64,000 nt of DNA, from assembly GCA_034770075.1 (NCBI GenBank), contig CM068379.1:47127130-47191129 (forward strand). Direction: 5' to 3'. Under the pieces are notes generated by a model. The model was given only the letters and a program-made list of their open reading frames with translations, made no database searches and had not been told where the DNA came from. Below, in pieces: positions 39,396 to 51,200 of the stretch. Origin of the DNA: Aralia elata. Its lineage: Eukaryota; Streptophyta; Magnoliopsida; Apiales; Araliaceae. How positions within the stretch are numbered: the first letter of the stretch is position 1; each line of letters opens with the position of its first letter. Both the position numbers and the translations under genes were made by a program.

Positions 39396-39780
39396 GCTTC
39401 TAATCCGATTTGCTGTATTTATATTTGGTTTAATGTTTTAGCATTCGGTTTGCTATATTAGCATTCGATTTGCTGTAGTATCATTTGGTTTGATGAATTT
39501 AAAATTCAATATGTTAAAAAGGGATTACAGTTTGAATCCAACTTGCTAGATTGTGGTATTCGGCTTGCTGAATTATTGAATCCGGCTTGTTGAATTGGTG
39601 GATATGGTTTGCTGAATTAATGAATCCAGTTTGCTGAATTACTGAATCCAAGTTACTGGATTGTAGGATAGTTTAAATCCAGGTTGCTGGATTAGATGTT
39701 AGTTTGAATCCAGGTTGCTGGATTGTTATGTTTGAATAATCCAACTTGCTGGATTAAGTATTCAGGCTTAATGGATTATA
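39396..39780 (+). repeat. Irregular TTGCTGGATT repeat array in C's LTR
   Basis: About fifteen units of the type AATCCAGGTTGCTGGATT, 20 to 35 bases apart, grade from TTGCTGTATT at the left to TTGCTGGATT at the right. Many units are short inverted repeats (AATCCA with TGGATT). Confidence 0.75.
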
Positions 39781-40635
39781 AAGAAGAACTTATAAAATGA
39801 AAGACTTAGTGTTAAGTCATAAGGTTTATGATAAAGTAGTAGTACAGTCGTGTTCTTTAATAGTTGATGTATAGTAGCTGGGCTAAACGATTCCTTCAGG
39901 GAGCGGAGGTATATACGAACTAGCAACCAATCTAACTCACTGTGAAACAGTGTAGACGAGACGGAAACTAGTTTGTTGGTTGTTTGTGGGAAACCACTCG
40001 GCATACTATATTGAACACTGTTAAACACTCGATGTGTGCTAGTTTTAGAATTATGAATGCGTATGGGGTTAATGTGTTATCTAATATTTGATTATGTGGT
40101 TAAATGTTAGATAATTTACTTATAAAGATTTGATATTATAAGGTGATATATGTGATGCTAATTGAAAGATCAATCTTATAACTGATAGGTCTTTCATAAG
40201 ATATTAAGTTAGATTGCGTAGCAGTAATCGACGGTTCAGGCAAGTTTCCTTAATCTTACTCAAGTTTATATTGAGCAAGTTCCTAACCCTAAACTTCTTA
40301 CGTTATTGCAAGTTCCTCTTAACTCAAACTTGAGTTGCTATGTTTCAAGCATGCTAGTGGTTTAATTCTTTATAATTATTCCACCTCCTTAAATTGTTGA
40401 TTCGCACATAGTGCATGTTGCATATGTTCATCAGGTATGAAAGGCTGATCACCTTCATTACCATAAGGTTCAGTTAAATTGTTCATGCTCATTATTGACA
40501 TCTAACATTATTGGTTCAGTCATTAAATTATTAAAATTATGATTCATGCTCTTTCACAAATAATTATATTGTTGAAAAATTCTAAAGCTTATTCATTCTT
40601 TCAATCATGATATATCTTTATTGTATTTAAATTGC

Positions 40636-40654
40636 TGAGCAAAGTAGTTGCTCA
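40636..40654 (+). promoter_or_regulatory. Conserved LTR hairpin in element C
   Basis: TGAGCAA and TTGCTCA are perfect 7-bp arms around AGTAG, followed by CCCTTGCTATGTCATGA. The same arms and the TTGCTATxTCATGA tail occur in element E. The TTGCAG seen in A, D and E is absent here. Confidence 0.6.
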
Positions 40655-40967
40655 CCCTTGCTATGTCATGATAACAAATTTTAAATTAATACGAATATTC
40701 GAGGAAAGATAGAGACAGAAGCAAAAGACAAGATTATAGTGTTATGCATGATAACCAAATTAGTTATTTGATGTAAGTTAATTGTGTAAACTTTTTTGTG
40801 AATCTAAAGGTAAATATGTATTAAAATAAAGGTTATAGACATTGGATATGTAGCAGAGTTTATTGTATAAACAATTTATGTTTATATCTTCCGCAGTAGT
40901 TATAAATATGATGTATCGTGATGCACCAGGTCCGAGGTTCAAGGGACCCGGATTTGGGGGAGTTACA

Positions 40968-42020
40968 GGTTGGTATCAGAGCTATAACCTTAGGTAGGGG
41001 TACCTTAGGCTATAACCGCAGGGATGAGGATAAGGAATACACTCAAATAGAGTTTGAGTACTAAAAGATGAATATTTGAAAATTCATTATTAAGTAAAGA
41101 AAAAGATAAATAAGATTCAAAGAAGAATCTTAAAAAGTTATAAAGATAAGAATCTGGAGTTACCTGACTCTAGTCGTAAAGATGAAAAGCTTAAATAAAA
41201 TCATAATATATGATTAAAGTGAAAAATAAAAAGATCGTAAAACAAAACGATCCTAAGATAGAAAAGAATCGTAATATAACACGACTATAAGAAAAGGTCA
41301 CAACGTGATCTGGTGAGGTCATAAAAAGGACAAAGGATCAATCGATTGATTGAAAACTTTATAGCAGAATTACTGCGCGAAAGTTGTACTATAAAATTGT
41401 ACTATGTAAACTCATGAAAGAGTGGTTAATGTTGATATATGAATTAAATGAAATTCGTATTGAGTAAAAGGAAAGTTAGAATTATGTGGAATTTCAATGG
41501 AGGACTCATATTAGTGGCCGAGTTGTACAATTCCTTGTATGGGCGGGGAATTTGTACTTGGTTTGAGAACCACTTAGTTTCCTATATCGATATAGTGGTT
41601 GAGTTGAATAATTCCTTGTATGGGCGGGGAATTTGTGCTTGGTATAACAACCGCTTAGCTTCCTATATTGATTAGTGGCCGAGTTGACCAATTTCTTATA
41701 TGGGCAAGGGATTGTGTTTGGTTTGACAACCATTTAGCTTCTTATATTGACAATTCATTGCAATGTTGGCATCACACTATCACTATACGTATGACAAGAA
41801 GGTGATTCTTTTCTCATATTTATATTTGATAGTTAGAGAATATTAAGATTAGGTACGAGTTCTTTAAACTCATACGTATGGTAAGTTCGTGACTCATAAT
41901 CATATGGTGGAACTCCTCAGCGAATGGACGATTTTGGTCTGACAAGGATAAGTTCCTAAACCCATATGATTGTGGTAAGTTCCTGAACTCATAACGTGTG
42001 GTAAGTTTGATGAACTATAC
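40968..42020 (+). other. Element C internal region, non-coding, cut by D
   Basis: The primer binding site TGGTATCAGAGC is at 40971-40982, three bases after the LTR. The region after it follows A's internal region in inverted orientation, including the segment 41820-42010 that holds the empty target site for the Tat-like insertion in A. No protein motif is visible. Element D interrupts it at 42021. Confidence 0.75.
41512..41752 (+). repeat. Three tandem units of about 80 bp in C's internal region
   Basis: Units start at 41512, 41593 and 41673 with TAGTGGCCGAG or TAGTGGTTGAG, and each contains TTCCTTGTATGGGCGGGG or a variant. A's homologous stretch does not show this triplication. Confidence 0.85.
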
Positions 42021-42648
42021 TGTGACGCCCCCAAATCCCTACACTCCCCTGTAGCAGATCTGGAGCTCACGTGAAACTATACAACTGTAAATATTCAATA
42101 AAATATGACTTCTATTTATCCAAGGTTCACAGTATCCCATAACAGGTACTAGTTCCGGCTAGAACGTTGTCTGTGTTTGGATACCCTCACTTGGATGTAT
42201 AGATTCATATCTAATGAATACCTCTTTCATATTTATATTCCCTATCTATCTGACATTCACAGTATTAACGATAAGATTGTCCATAGAACTGAGGGGCGCA
42301 TTCCGGTAAAGATGGCACCTTACCGGCGCTCATTAAGTGTAACCTCAGAGCTTATACGACTTTCAATATCATTTAAATACCCTCATTCAGATGTATAGTT
42401 CGTATAGATACTATATTTACCTAGTGCAACTATGCTAAAGAAAATAAAGATCAGAGTATAACGCAATCGATGAAATAAAGGATCATAATATATTACATAT
42501 CATTTGGTTCGATTACATTATTCTCAGTACTAAGTTATTACAACAAAAACCTTTAAAAGACTTAAAGTATTTCAAAACAGAAATTTAAACTAATAAACAT
42601 GGCTTTTCCCCTTATCAGTCCCAGACGTACCGGGATTACCATTTCTAA

Positions 42649-42690
42649 CTGCAAAAGAAGATATGTGCAAGAATGAGCGACAAATACTCA
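42649..42690 (-). promoter_or_regulatory. Conserved LTR hairpin followed by TTGCAG (D)
   Basis: On the minus strand, TGAG and CTCA (42687-42690 and 42674-42677) are reduced 4-bp arms. They are followed by TTCTTGCACATATC and then CTTCTTTTGCAG, whose last base is 42649. A CTCAT lies about 28 bases before the AG. Similar to E. Confidence 0.5.
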
Positions 42691-44068
42691 GCAAGTTCAT
42701 TTAAAAATATAAACACAGTGTGTTTGATTTGAAAAATGTCAGATGATGTATAACTGATAACTGAGGGTTCTGTATTTGAACCATATATTTTAATCTGTTA
42801 TGTCAGTCTTCAATGACTTAGAACCTCTTAAGTTCGGATATCTGGTAGGGGATCAGCCTAACCAATATCCTAGGAGTATGCATATCATCCTACCATTTTG
42901 GTCAATTCATTTAATTCAAAATTTAAACCTTATTTGAAGGTTTGTCGGACCACCTTCCATCCACGGTGTCCCTTATTACTCAGTATAGATGTCGTACCAA
43001 AATAATTTGGTTTGACCTGATAAATTTAAGCTCAAACAATCAATAAATGATTCATTTCTTAAGTTATGCTGAACAAATAGCAATAACTTCATAATAATTG
43101 ATAGCAAGACATAAAAGAATTGCTTAAAGGTAACAAGGTTCGAAGACTTGACTTAGCGTAGTTTCGTTAAAATTTAAGACAGTTGGTCAACGTACATAGT
43201 CTACGTATACCAATAATAAGCGTTAGCACGTATATAAACATGTATTACGCTAATCTAGATAAGTTTCATTAAGGTTCGACGTTGATTCGGTATCTCGGTT
43301 GCGTCCTTAATAGCTAAACACATAGATTGTTCGATAAAACTTCATTTTAGATTGTTCGATAAAACTTCATTTGGAAGCTTAATTATTAGTCTAAATAATT
43401 TATTTATTATTTATAACACTTTTAGAAGCTTAATATTATTTTTAAATAATTTTTATAAGCTTGGAAGTATTTTTAAATAATTTTACAAGCTTAGGAATAA
43501 TTTTAAATGATTTAATTATCATTTAGAATATTTTTAAAACGTTGAATATATTATTTAAATAATTTATTTATCATTTAGAATATTTTTGAATAATTAAAAT
43601 ATTATTTAAATGATTTATTTTATCATTAATAATATTTTTAGAATTTATTTTATTATTATAATAATTTAATTTTTACTTATAATAATTTTTAAAACTTTAT
43701 TTAATATTTAAATGATTTAATTATCATTTATAATATTTTTAAATACTTAATATATTATTTAAATGATTTATTTATCATTAATAATATTTAAATATTTAAT
43801 ATTTAATTTAATTATTATATATAATAATTTTGTTTACATTAATATCATTTTTAAATAATAATATAATTATTATATGATTTAATATCATTTTTATTATTAT
43901 TTAATTAAATTAAATAATAATTCAGAAATATATAAAAATATTAAAAATAAATTTTTATAATTAAAATTGAATTTTTGAATATAATTATTAATTATTTATA
44001 ATTGTTTAATATTTATTTATTATTTTATAATTTATTTAATTAAATTTTTATTTATTTTTATTAAAAAT

Positions 44069-44094
44069 CCGTCGCTAAAGGGCTTTAGTGACGG
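44069..44094. repeat. GTCGCTAAAG hairpin in D's LTR
   Basis: CCGTCGCTAAAG (44069-44080) and CTTTAGTGACGG (44083-44094) pair at 11 of 12 positions with two bases between. A single further copy of CGTCGCTAAAGG is near 44137. Confidence 0.75.
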
Positions 44095-44360
44095 TCTGCT
44101 TATTTTCTTAGTTTTCTGGGTTCGTACATGAATTTCGTCGCTAAAGGTATTCTTCATGAAGAACACTTGGTCAATGTCCAACAGTGACATTTGACCTCAA
44201 ATTAATCTCATCTCGTTCATTGTTCATTGTTTGTGTTTGATTTTTATTTGTTGTTATAGCCAACATGGCAGTGTACAACGACATGTTAAATTTCATCTCA
44301 AACAACATCAATTGATGCTCTAAAAATCATGGTCAAACTACCAGGTTTGTAACTGTTCTT

Positions 44361-44603
44361 GAGTTTCTGGGTAACCCAGAAACTCATACAGTCATATCGG
44401 TCAACGTGGTTTGACCGGTATTAACTTTGATTCTGTGTTTTCTTAATGTGTTTTGATGCTTCAAGGTTGTAGTTTACATACCAAAGAACATGTTTAAAAC
44501 AAGAAACAACATATTAAATATCATCTAGGCATGATTTGGGCGCTTTGAAAAATTATCAGAACATTGTCAGAGTGTTCTTCAAGTTTCTGGGTAACCCAGA
44601 AAC
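44361..44603. repeat. Two TTTCTGGGTAACCCAGAAA palindromes in D's LTR
   Basis: At 44361-44385 the arms are 12 bp around one base; at 44583-44603 they are 10 bp around one base. Each is followed some 20 bases later by a GGTCAAC or GGTCAGTCAA and TTTGACC stretch, so a longer module is duplicated. Confidence 0.8.
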
Positions 44604-45980
44604 AGGTTTTCATGGTCAGTCAATGGGTTTTGACCATTAATAACTTTCATTCTAGAGATAATTTAACCATTCTACAAATTGGATCTGAAAGCTAACATAG
44701 CATACTACTGATTCAGGCTTTAAAACACATCAAACAAACATTTTAAGCCGATCAAAAGCTCTGACAAAATAGCTTGTCAGACTGTTCTTGACTGCCAAGA
44801 ACAGTTTGAGTTTTTGATCAAATTCGACCCTTTAAACGTTATGGTTACTTGTTTAACCAACTTAGATCACTTAATTACATGTTAATAAGTATTCCTAAAC
44901 ACTAAAACATAACATCAATTTCAAGCTTAAAGATTTAGCAACAAATTAGGGTTTTGCACCTTTTTCTTCAAATCTTTGATTTCTGACCTTTAATTCTGAT
45001 CTTTGGCTTGCAGAGGCTTGTTTAGGCTTTGATTATAAGTGTATAGGTTTCAAAATTTCGTAGGTTAAATGGTCACCTTCTCATTCTATTTATAGCAACT
45101 TTGCAATTAGGGTTTCTAGGTTATTTTCCAAACTTCGCCTCCAAAAATATCATAGACTTGGGACTTGTGCTGCTCCCACCTGATATTAATGACCTACTTG
45201 AGTTGGAGACTTGAAAATATCTGATTTGGTGTTCTTATCTTCTTTTGATTGGTTTAAAATTTGATTTTTGATTTATTTACTTACTAATTAAACCTATATT
45301 TTTACTAATCATGTTTATGATGTTAATTTAGGTTTAGTAATACCTTAATTAGGGTTATATATCATAATTAAGGTTTTACATTTCATAAATTAGGGTTTAG
45401 ATAACCTAATTAGAATTAGGGTTTCATAATTAGGGTTTAGGGTTTCTAATTCTACAATTAGGGTTTTTAATCCTTCGTTTAGGGTTTAATTTAATCTTAA
45501 TGATTCATAATTAATATTATGATTCATTATTTAGAATCTAATTATATCAATTAAGATTCTATTACAATAATTAGGGTTTCGATTAGACAATTCGGAGAAA
45601 TTTTTACCAATTAGGGTTTTGAAATTAGGGTTTCTGATTCTGCTTATCATTTTAAACCCTATTTATCTTATTCTTGATTTTTATCAGTTAATATAATATT
45701 ATATTAATGTCGAAGCACGACAAAGCACTTCGTCATTTCCAAGCACGACACAGCAGCTTACAAAAATAATTTGCCGAGACGCTTCTCGGTGAATTCGCCG
45801 AAAGCACGACAAATCATTTTGTCCGTGTAAGCACGACACAACTGCATGGTGAAAAGTTTTTAATTGACCTAATTCTTAAATAAAATACACAATCACATAA
45901 TATCAAGTCGGAAAAAGAAATTTCATTTCATAAACACATAGTTTACATTTACAAATCTTATTAGGGTTCGGAATATTACA

Positions 45981-45998
45981 TTCAACCCCAATAATAAG
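45981..45998 (-). other. Polypurine tract of element D
   Basis: On the minus strand CTTATTATTGGGGTTGAA directly precedes the LTR start TGTAATATTCC and follows TTTCGAGGACGAAAT. Confidence 0.8.
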
Positions 45999-46026
45999 AA
46001 TTTCGTCCTCGAAATTACAGTATAGG

Positions 46027-48261
46027 TTATACAAATAAGTGTGGGTAATTATCTCGCATTTTACTCTCAAGCTCCCACGTAGCTTCCTCTATATTTTGAT
46101 TCCTCCAAATAACTTTAACTGAAGGGATCACTTTATTTCGTAGATGTTATTCTTTCCTATCTATGATTTCGATAGGAACTTCCTCATATGATAAATCTTT
46201 CTCGATCTGGATGGGTTCGTAGTCGATAACGTTTTTATAATCAGGTTTGTATGGTCATAGTACGGACACATGAAACACGTTATGAATATGTTCTAACTTA
46301 GGAGGTAAGGCTACCTCATAAGCTACTTCACCTATCTTTCTCAATATTTGAAATGGTCCAATAAATCGTGGACTCAATTTTCCTTTCTTACCGAAACGTA
46401 TTTTTCCTTTCCACGGAGAAACTTCTAAAAACACGTGACTACCGATATCGAAATCTTGCATCTTCCTGTGTTGATCTGCATATTTCTTCTGTCGATCTTG
46501 AGATGCTTGTAATCTTCCTCGTATAATTCGAACTACCTCAGCGGTTTGTTGAACTATTTCGGGTCCTAGCATTTGTTGTTCACCAATCTCGTCCCAACAT
46601 AAAGGCGTCCTACATTTTCTTCCATACAAAGCTTCAAATGGTGGCATTCCTATACTGGCCTGGTAACTATTGTTGTAGGCAAATTCTACCAAAGGTAATT
46701 GATCTTCCCAACTTCCCTTGAAATCCATGATGCAAGAGCGCAACATATCTTCCAATGTTTGAATGGTTCTCTCACTCTAACCGTCAGTTTGTGGATGGTA
46801 TGTTGTGCTTAGTCTCAACTGAGTTCCTAAATTTTTTTGGAGACTTGTCCAAAAATTTGAAGTAAAACGAGGATATAGGTCTGATACTACAGAGACTGGG
46901 ACTTTATGTCTAGAAATAATCTCATTGATGTAAAGTTTGGCTAACTGGTCAAGACTGAAGCTAACTTTTATGGGTAGAAAATGAGCTGATTTGGTAAGAC
47001 AATCTACAATTACCCAAATGGCATTGTGACCTTTCTGTGTATTAGGGAGACCAACTACGAAATCCATGGTAATATGCTCCCATTTCCACTCAGGAATTTC
47101 TAAGGGTTGTAATAATCCACTCGGCTTTTGATGTTCAGCTTTAACCTTTTGACATGTTAAACACTTACTTATCCACTCCGCTATCTCTCTTTTCATGTTA
47201 GACCACCAAAAATGTTGACTCAAGTCTTTATACATTTTTGTACTCCGTGAATGTACAGCGAATTTAGAACTGTGGGCTTCTTTCAGTATTTCATCTTTTA
47301 GTTCTTGTACTGAAGGTACCTAAATTCTATTTTCGTATCTCAGTACTCCATCTTTATCCACTCTAAACTTAACATTCTTTTTATGAGTCATTTCTGCCTT
47401 ATACTTCTGACATTCTGCATCAATCTCCTGTAGTTCTTTGATTCTATCCAATAAAGTCGAACTACCCTCTATGACGAATAACTTCTAGGTAGAGTTAACT
47501 GGAACTCCCACCTTGATCTCAAGTTTGTTCAACTCTTTGATCAGTACCTCGTTATTAGTCATCACATTCAATTTCTCTTGGTTCTTCCGACTCAATGCAT
47601 CTACTACGACGTTGGCTTTTCCGGGATGATATAAAATTTCATAGTCGAAATATTTTATCAACTCTAGCCATCTCCTCTGCCTCATGTTTAACTCCTTCTG
47701 TGTGAAAATATATTTCAGACTCTTATGATCTGTATATATTTCACATTTCTCCCCGTACAAATAATGCCTCCAAATTTTCAAGGCAAATACTACCGCGGCT
47801 AACTCAAGATCATGCGTAGGATACCTCTTCTCATAATCTTTGAGTTGTCTTGATGCATATGCAATCACCTTCCCATGTTGCATTAACACACATCCTAATC
47901 CCTTGTGTGATGCATCACTATAAACAACGAGACCTTCTGTATCATCTGGTAAAGATAATACTGGTGCCATGCTTAATCGTTTCTTCAACTCTTGGAAGCT
48001 TTCTTCACATTTATCTGTCCAGACATATTTCACAGTCTTTCGAGTTAAATTGGTTAGCAGGGTCGCTATCTTTGAAAAATCTTGTATAAATCGCCTATAG
48101 TACCCTGCTAAACCGAGAAAACTTCGTACTTCTGTTGGAGTTGTTGGTTGTTCCTAATTCACAACCGCTTCTATCTTTGCTGGATCTACTGCAATCCCAT
48201 TCTTGTCAATCACATTACCTAAGAATTGGACTCGTTCCAACCAAAATTCACACTTGAAAAA
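46027..48261 (-). pseudogene. Element D pol, 3' half: RT end, RNase H, integrase, chromodomain
   Basis: Read on the minus strand, the fragment starts in the connection after RT and covers RNase H ([38 protein letters not shown]), the integrase zinc-binding and core regions ([19 protein letters not shown]), the GPF motif and a chromodomain ([18 protein letters not shown]), ending at 46027. The reading frame is kept almost throughout but interrupted by six stops, near 48155, 47488, 47322, 46779, 46254 and 46145. Where E allows comparison, each sits at a Trp, Gln or Arg codon and is one C-to-T or G-to-A change away. The second integrase Asp motif is altered (SDLYPRF for SDRDPRF). It is nonfunctional and was split by E. 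Confidence 0.9.
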
Positions 48262-51200
48262 TGTGACACCCCCAAATTCGGGTCTCCAAATACCCGGATC
48301 CGGTCATCACGATCCAATACAAACATTCACCTCTAACAACATATGGTAACTAAAATGCGGAATATAATAAACATACGTTGTTCATTACAAGGTGTTACTA
48401 GTCCCAGAATACAAAAACCTTAAATACTTACACAAATCCATACCCTAAATAAAAGTTAGGGTTTAAATTACATTAACAACAATTAACTATACGTAAATTT
48501 AAAGTCTGCTACATGAAGTCTATTACTTCATCTTTTCTTTTCCTTTGTTCTTCCCTGACGTCTCGGGTTTAGCTGCAATAAAGTCATGATATAGCAAGAA
48601 TGAGCAACGAGTTTGCTCAGCAAGTTTAAAGTACAACAATAAGGATATATCATGATGAAGGGAGTATAGAAAGAGAATTCAGCAATTATCAGAAGCAATG
48701 ACAATAAATGCTTTTAGAACAATTGATAGTCGAATAGACTTTGAACAATAACTTCCAAAGGAGTCAATAGCTGGTTGACCCTCTGGTTACTGGCTACAGA
48801 ATAAGTACTTGAGGGGATCAGCCTCGCGTACGCTATGTATATGCATAACATTTAACTCTGCTATTTGTACCTTATTTACGGTACATGGGGTACTCCCCTA
48901 TAATAAAGGGGTGTTCATACAGTCTAAGAATCCTTACCCTTGATTGGTTCGGATAGCTTTTATAAATTTTCACATACTTGTCTGACCGAACAAAGGTTCA
49001 GACTTAATTATGAATAATTCCCAAATCTCGGATCTTTAATAAATGTACGAATTCAAATGCACGAGGGCGAATGTCAATAATACACAGAGGTGGAATAATT
49101 TTAAAAGTAATTAGACCACTTAAAGCATGCTTGGAGATAAGATTCAAGCTTAAGGAATAACTTGCAACAATATATATATATACCTTTTTGCATGAATTAA
49201 AATAGTGCATAAGGTTTAGAATTTGCTCAATGTAAAAGTTCAGTAAGGAAGAACTTGCCTGATTGCTCAGCTACAGATAAGATCTAGCTTTAATTAATTG
49301 ATCTTGGATAACCTATCAGTTGGTAGAGTTGGTTTATCCATTAGCATTGCGTAACTATACTCATTTAGGTTATTTATTTAGCAGATAACAATTCACCGAA
49401 TACCTTTAATTACTATTTAATCATTAACTAAAAGAAATTAAGTTAATGACCTTTAGTTATTATTTCGACAACTAATCATGCTTATTCAACTTAGCAATGT
49501 TTAGTAACTCAAGTTATTATTTTACTGCACTAAATAATTAAGGCATCACTAGCTAACAGTGGTAACAACTAAATAGGTTGCTTAGCTATTATTCACTTTC
49601 GAAATTATTTCCCTTATTTAACATTAACTAGAAAATTAATGTATCACTCTACCCATACTTAATTGTTAATAATAATAATTAAATTCTTATTATCTTTATT
49701 TATTTATTATTTAATGAGAAATAATAAATAATTAACCCTACTCCGATTCATTATTAGAAAAAAAACATAATCAAATACTTTATTAGCCTTATTTATTATT
49801 CAGGGATAAATGATTAAATTTTTAACTCTATTTATACTTAATTATTATTAAATAAAAAAAATAATTAAATCATTATTTGATTAACTTTATTCATATTTAA
49901 TGATTATTTAATAATAATTAAATAATTATTACCTTTATTTATTATTCACTGACAAATAATAAATAATTATTTTATTAACTTTATTCATATTTAATTATTA
50001 TTTAATAATAATTAAATATTTATTACCTTTATTTATTATTCACTGGCAAATAATAAATAATTATTTTATTAACTTTATTCATATTTAATTATTATTTAAT
50101 AATAATTAAATATTTATTACCTTTATTTATTATTTACTAACAAATAATAAATAATTATTTTATTAACTTTATTCATATTTAATTATTATTTAATAATAAT
50201 TAAATATTTATTACCTTTATTTATTATTCACTGGCAAATAATAAATAATTATTTTAGTAACTTTATTCATATTTAATTATTATTTAATAATAATTAAATA
50301 TTTATTACCTTTATTTATTATTCACTGACAAATAATAAATAATTATTTTATTAACTTTGTTCATACTTAATTAATGATGGTCGAACAATAATCGATTATT
50401 TATTTAAGTTCCAAAATTTATCTTATATTTAATATGAATTAAATAATAATCAAATCTTTATCATCTTTATTCATTACCTATTGGGAAAATAATAAACAAT
50501 TATTTATTAACTATATTATTATTTAATATTAACTAAATAATGACTAATTATTTAGTCTCTTTATTTATTATTTATTGCTAAATAATAAATAATTATCTTA
50601 TCAATTATCTTCATACTTAATTATTATTTAATATTAATTAAACCATAATTAAATATTTAGTATCTTTATTTATTATCTAATAATAAATAATTATTTATTA
50701 ATTTTTACTCATTCAAATAATTCCCAATAATTAAGCTAATAGTATTACCAACTTAACAGTGTTAGTGTTTGCAATGGCGTTAATCATTTTGGGAAGGGTC
50801 ATGTGGCCTTCATCCAACAACTGATCCCCATCCAGCCCCCCACCGTACCGTCTGGCCGTGTGCTCAACCCATCAGCACCAAGGCGCCACAGGGCGCGACT
50901 GCCGCTCGCGCTGCACACAACCACAACGCCCACGAGCCAAGGCGCTAAACACCCGCCCGATTCCAGACAACATTGCAAGCAAGGCACACACAATAAAACA
51001 ACATGCTATAATTCATATACGCCTAGCAAGTCATTCAAGATAAGGTGGAGATACAGAACTGGCCCTTATAGACATTACAACAAGCAGTATGTGTACATAT
51101 TAATGTTCCAAAATAAAACAGGGATTACATCGTATCCCAAACCAATTAGCAACAGAATTCGGCAATCAACCAAAAGTAATTCAATATCAGACTTCTTAAT

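Larger units (their letters stand above)
26965..40967 (+). repeat. Element C 5' LTR, split by Copia 2
   Basis: The first segment, 26965-28791, is AT-rich with many short AATTAAAT-type repeats. The second, 37945-40967, has GA-rich stretches near 38080-38320, a TTGCTGGATT repeat array and the conserved hairpin. It ends GGGGGAGTTACA. The final 40 bases resemble the inverted end of A's LTR (CACCAGGTC, TTCAAGGGA, ATTTGGGGG). I see no convincing TATA box and no coding sequence. Confidence 0.7.
26965..42020 (+). mobile_element. Element C: plus-strand relative of A, partly in the window
   Basis: C starts TGTGACAACCC at 26965, inside F's pol. Its LTR ends at 40967, followed by a good primer binding site and an internal region that matches A's internal region in inverted orientation. 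It is interrupted by Copia 2 in the LTR and by element D at 42021. Its 3' half lies beyond the window. The LTR without Copia 2 is about 4.8 kb, longer and mostly different in sequence from A's, so C is a related subfamily rather than the same one. Confidence 0.75.
42021..45980 (-). repeat. Element D 3' LTR
   Basis: This 3960-bp LTR runs from TGTGACGCCC to GAATATTACA. It contains a very AT-rich block (about 43370-44060) made of ATTTAAATAATTTATTT-like sequence, several hairpins and short runs of TTAGGGTTT near 45320-45640. Those runs resemble plant telomere repeats but are isolated and irregular. A minus-strand TATA box (CTATAAATAG) is at 45086-45095. No coding region. Confidence 0.88.

Noticed and set aside
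45320..45640. TTAGGGTTT-like runs resembling plant telomere repeat
   Set aside because: The repeats are irregular, interspersed with AATTAGGGTTT and TAATTAAGG, and lie inside D's LTR; there is no uniform array of the 7-base unit.
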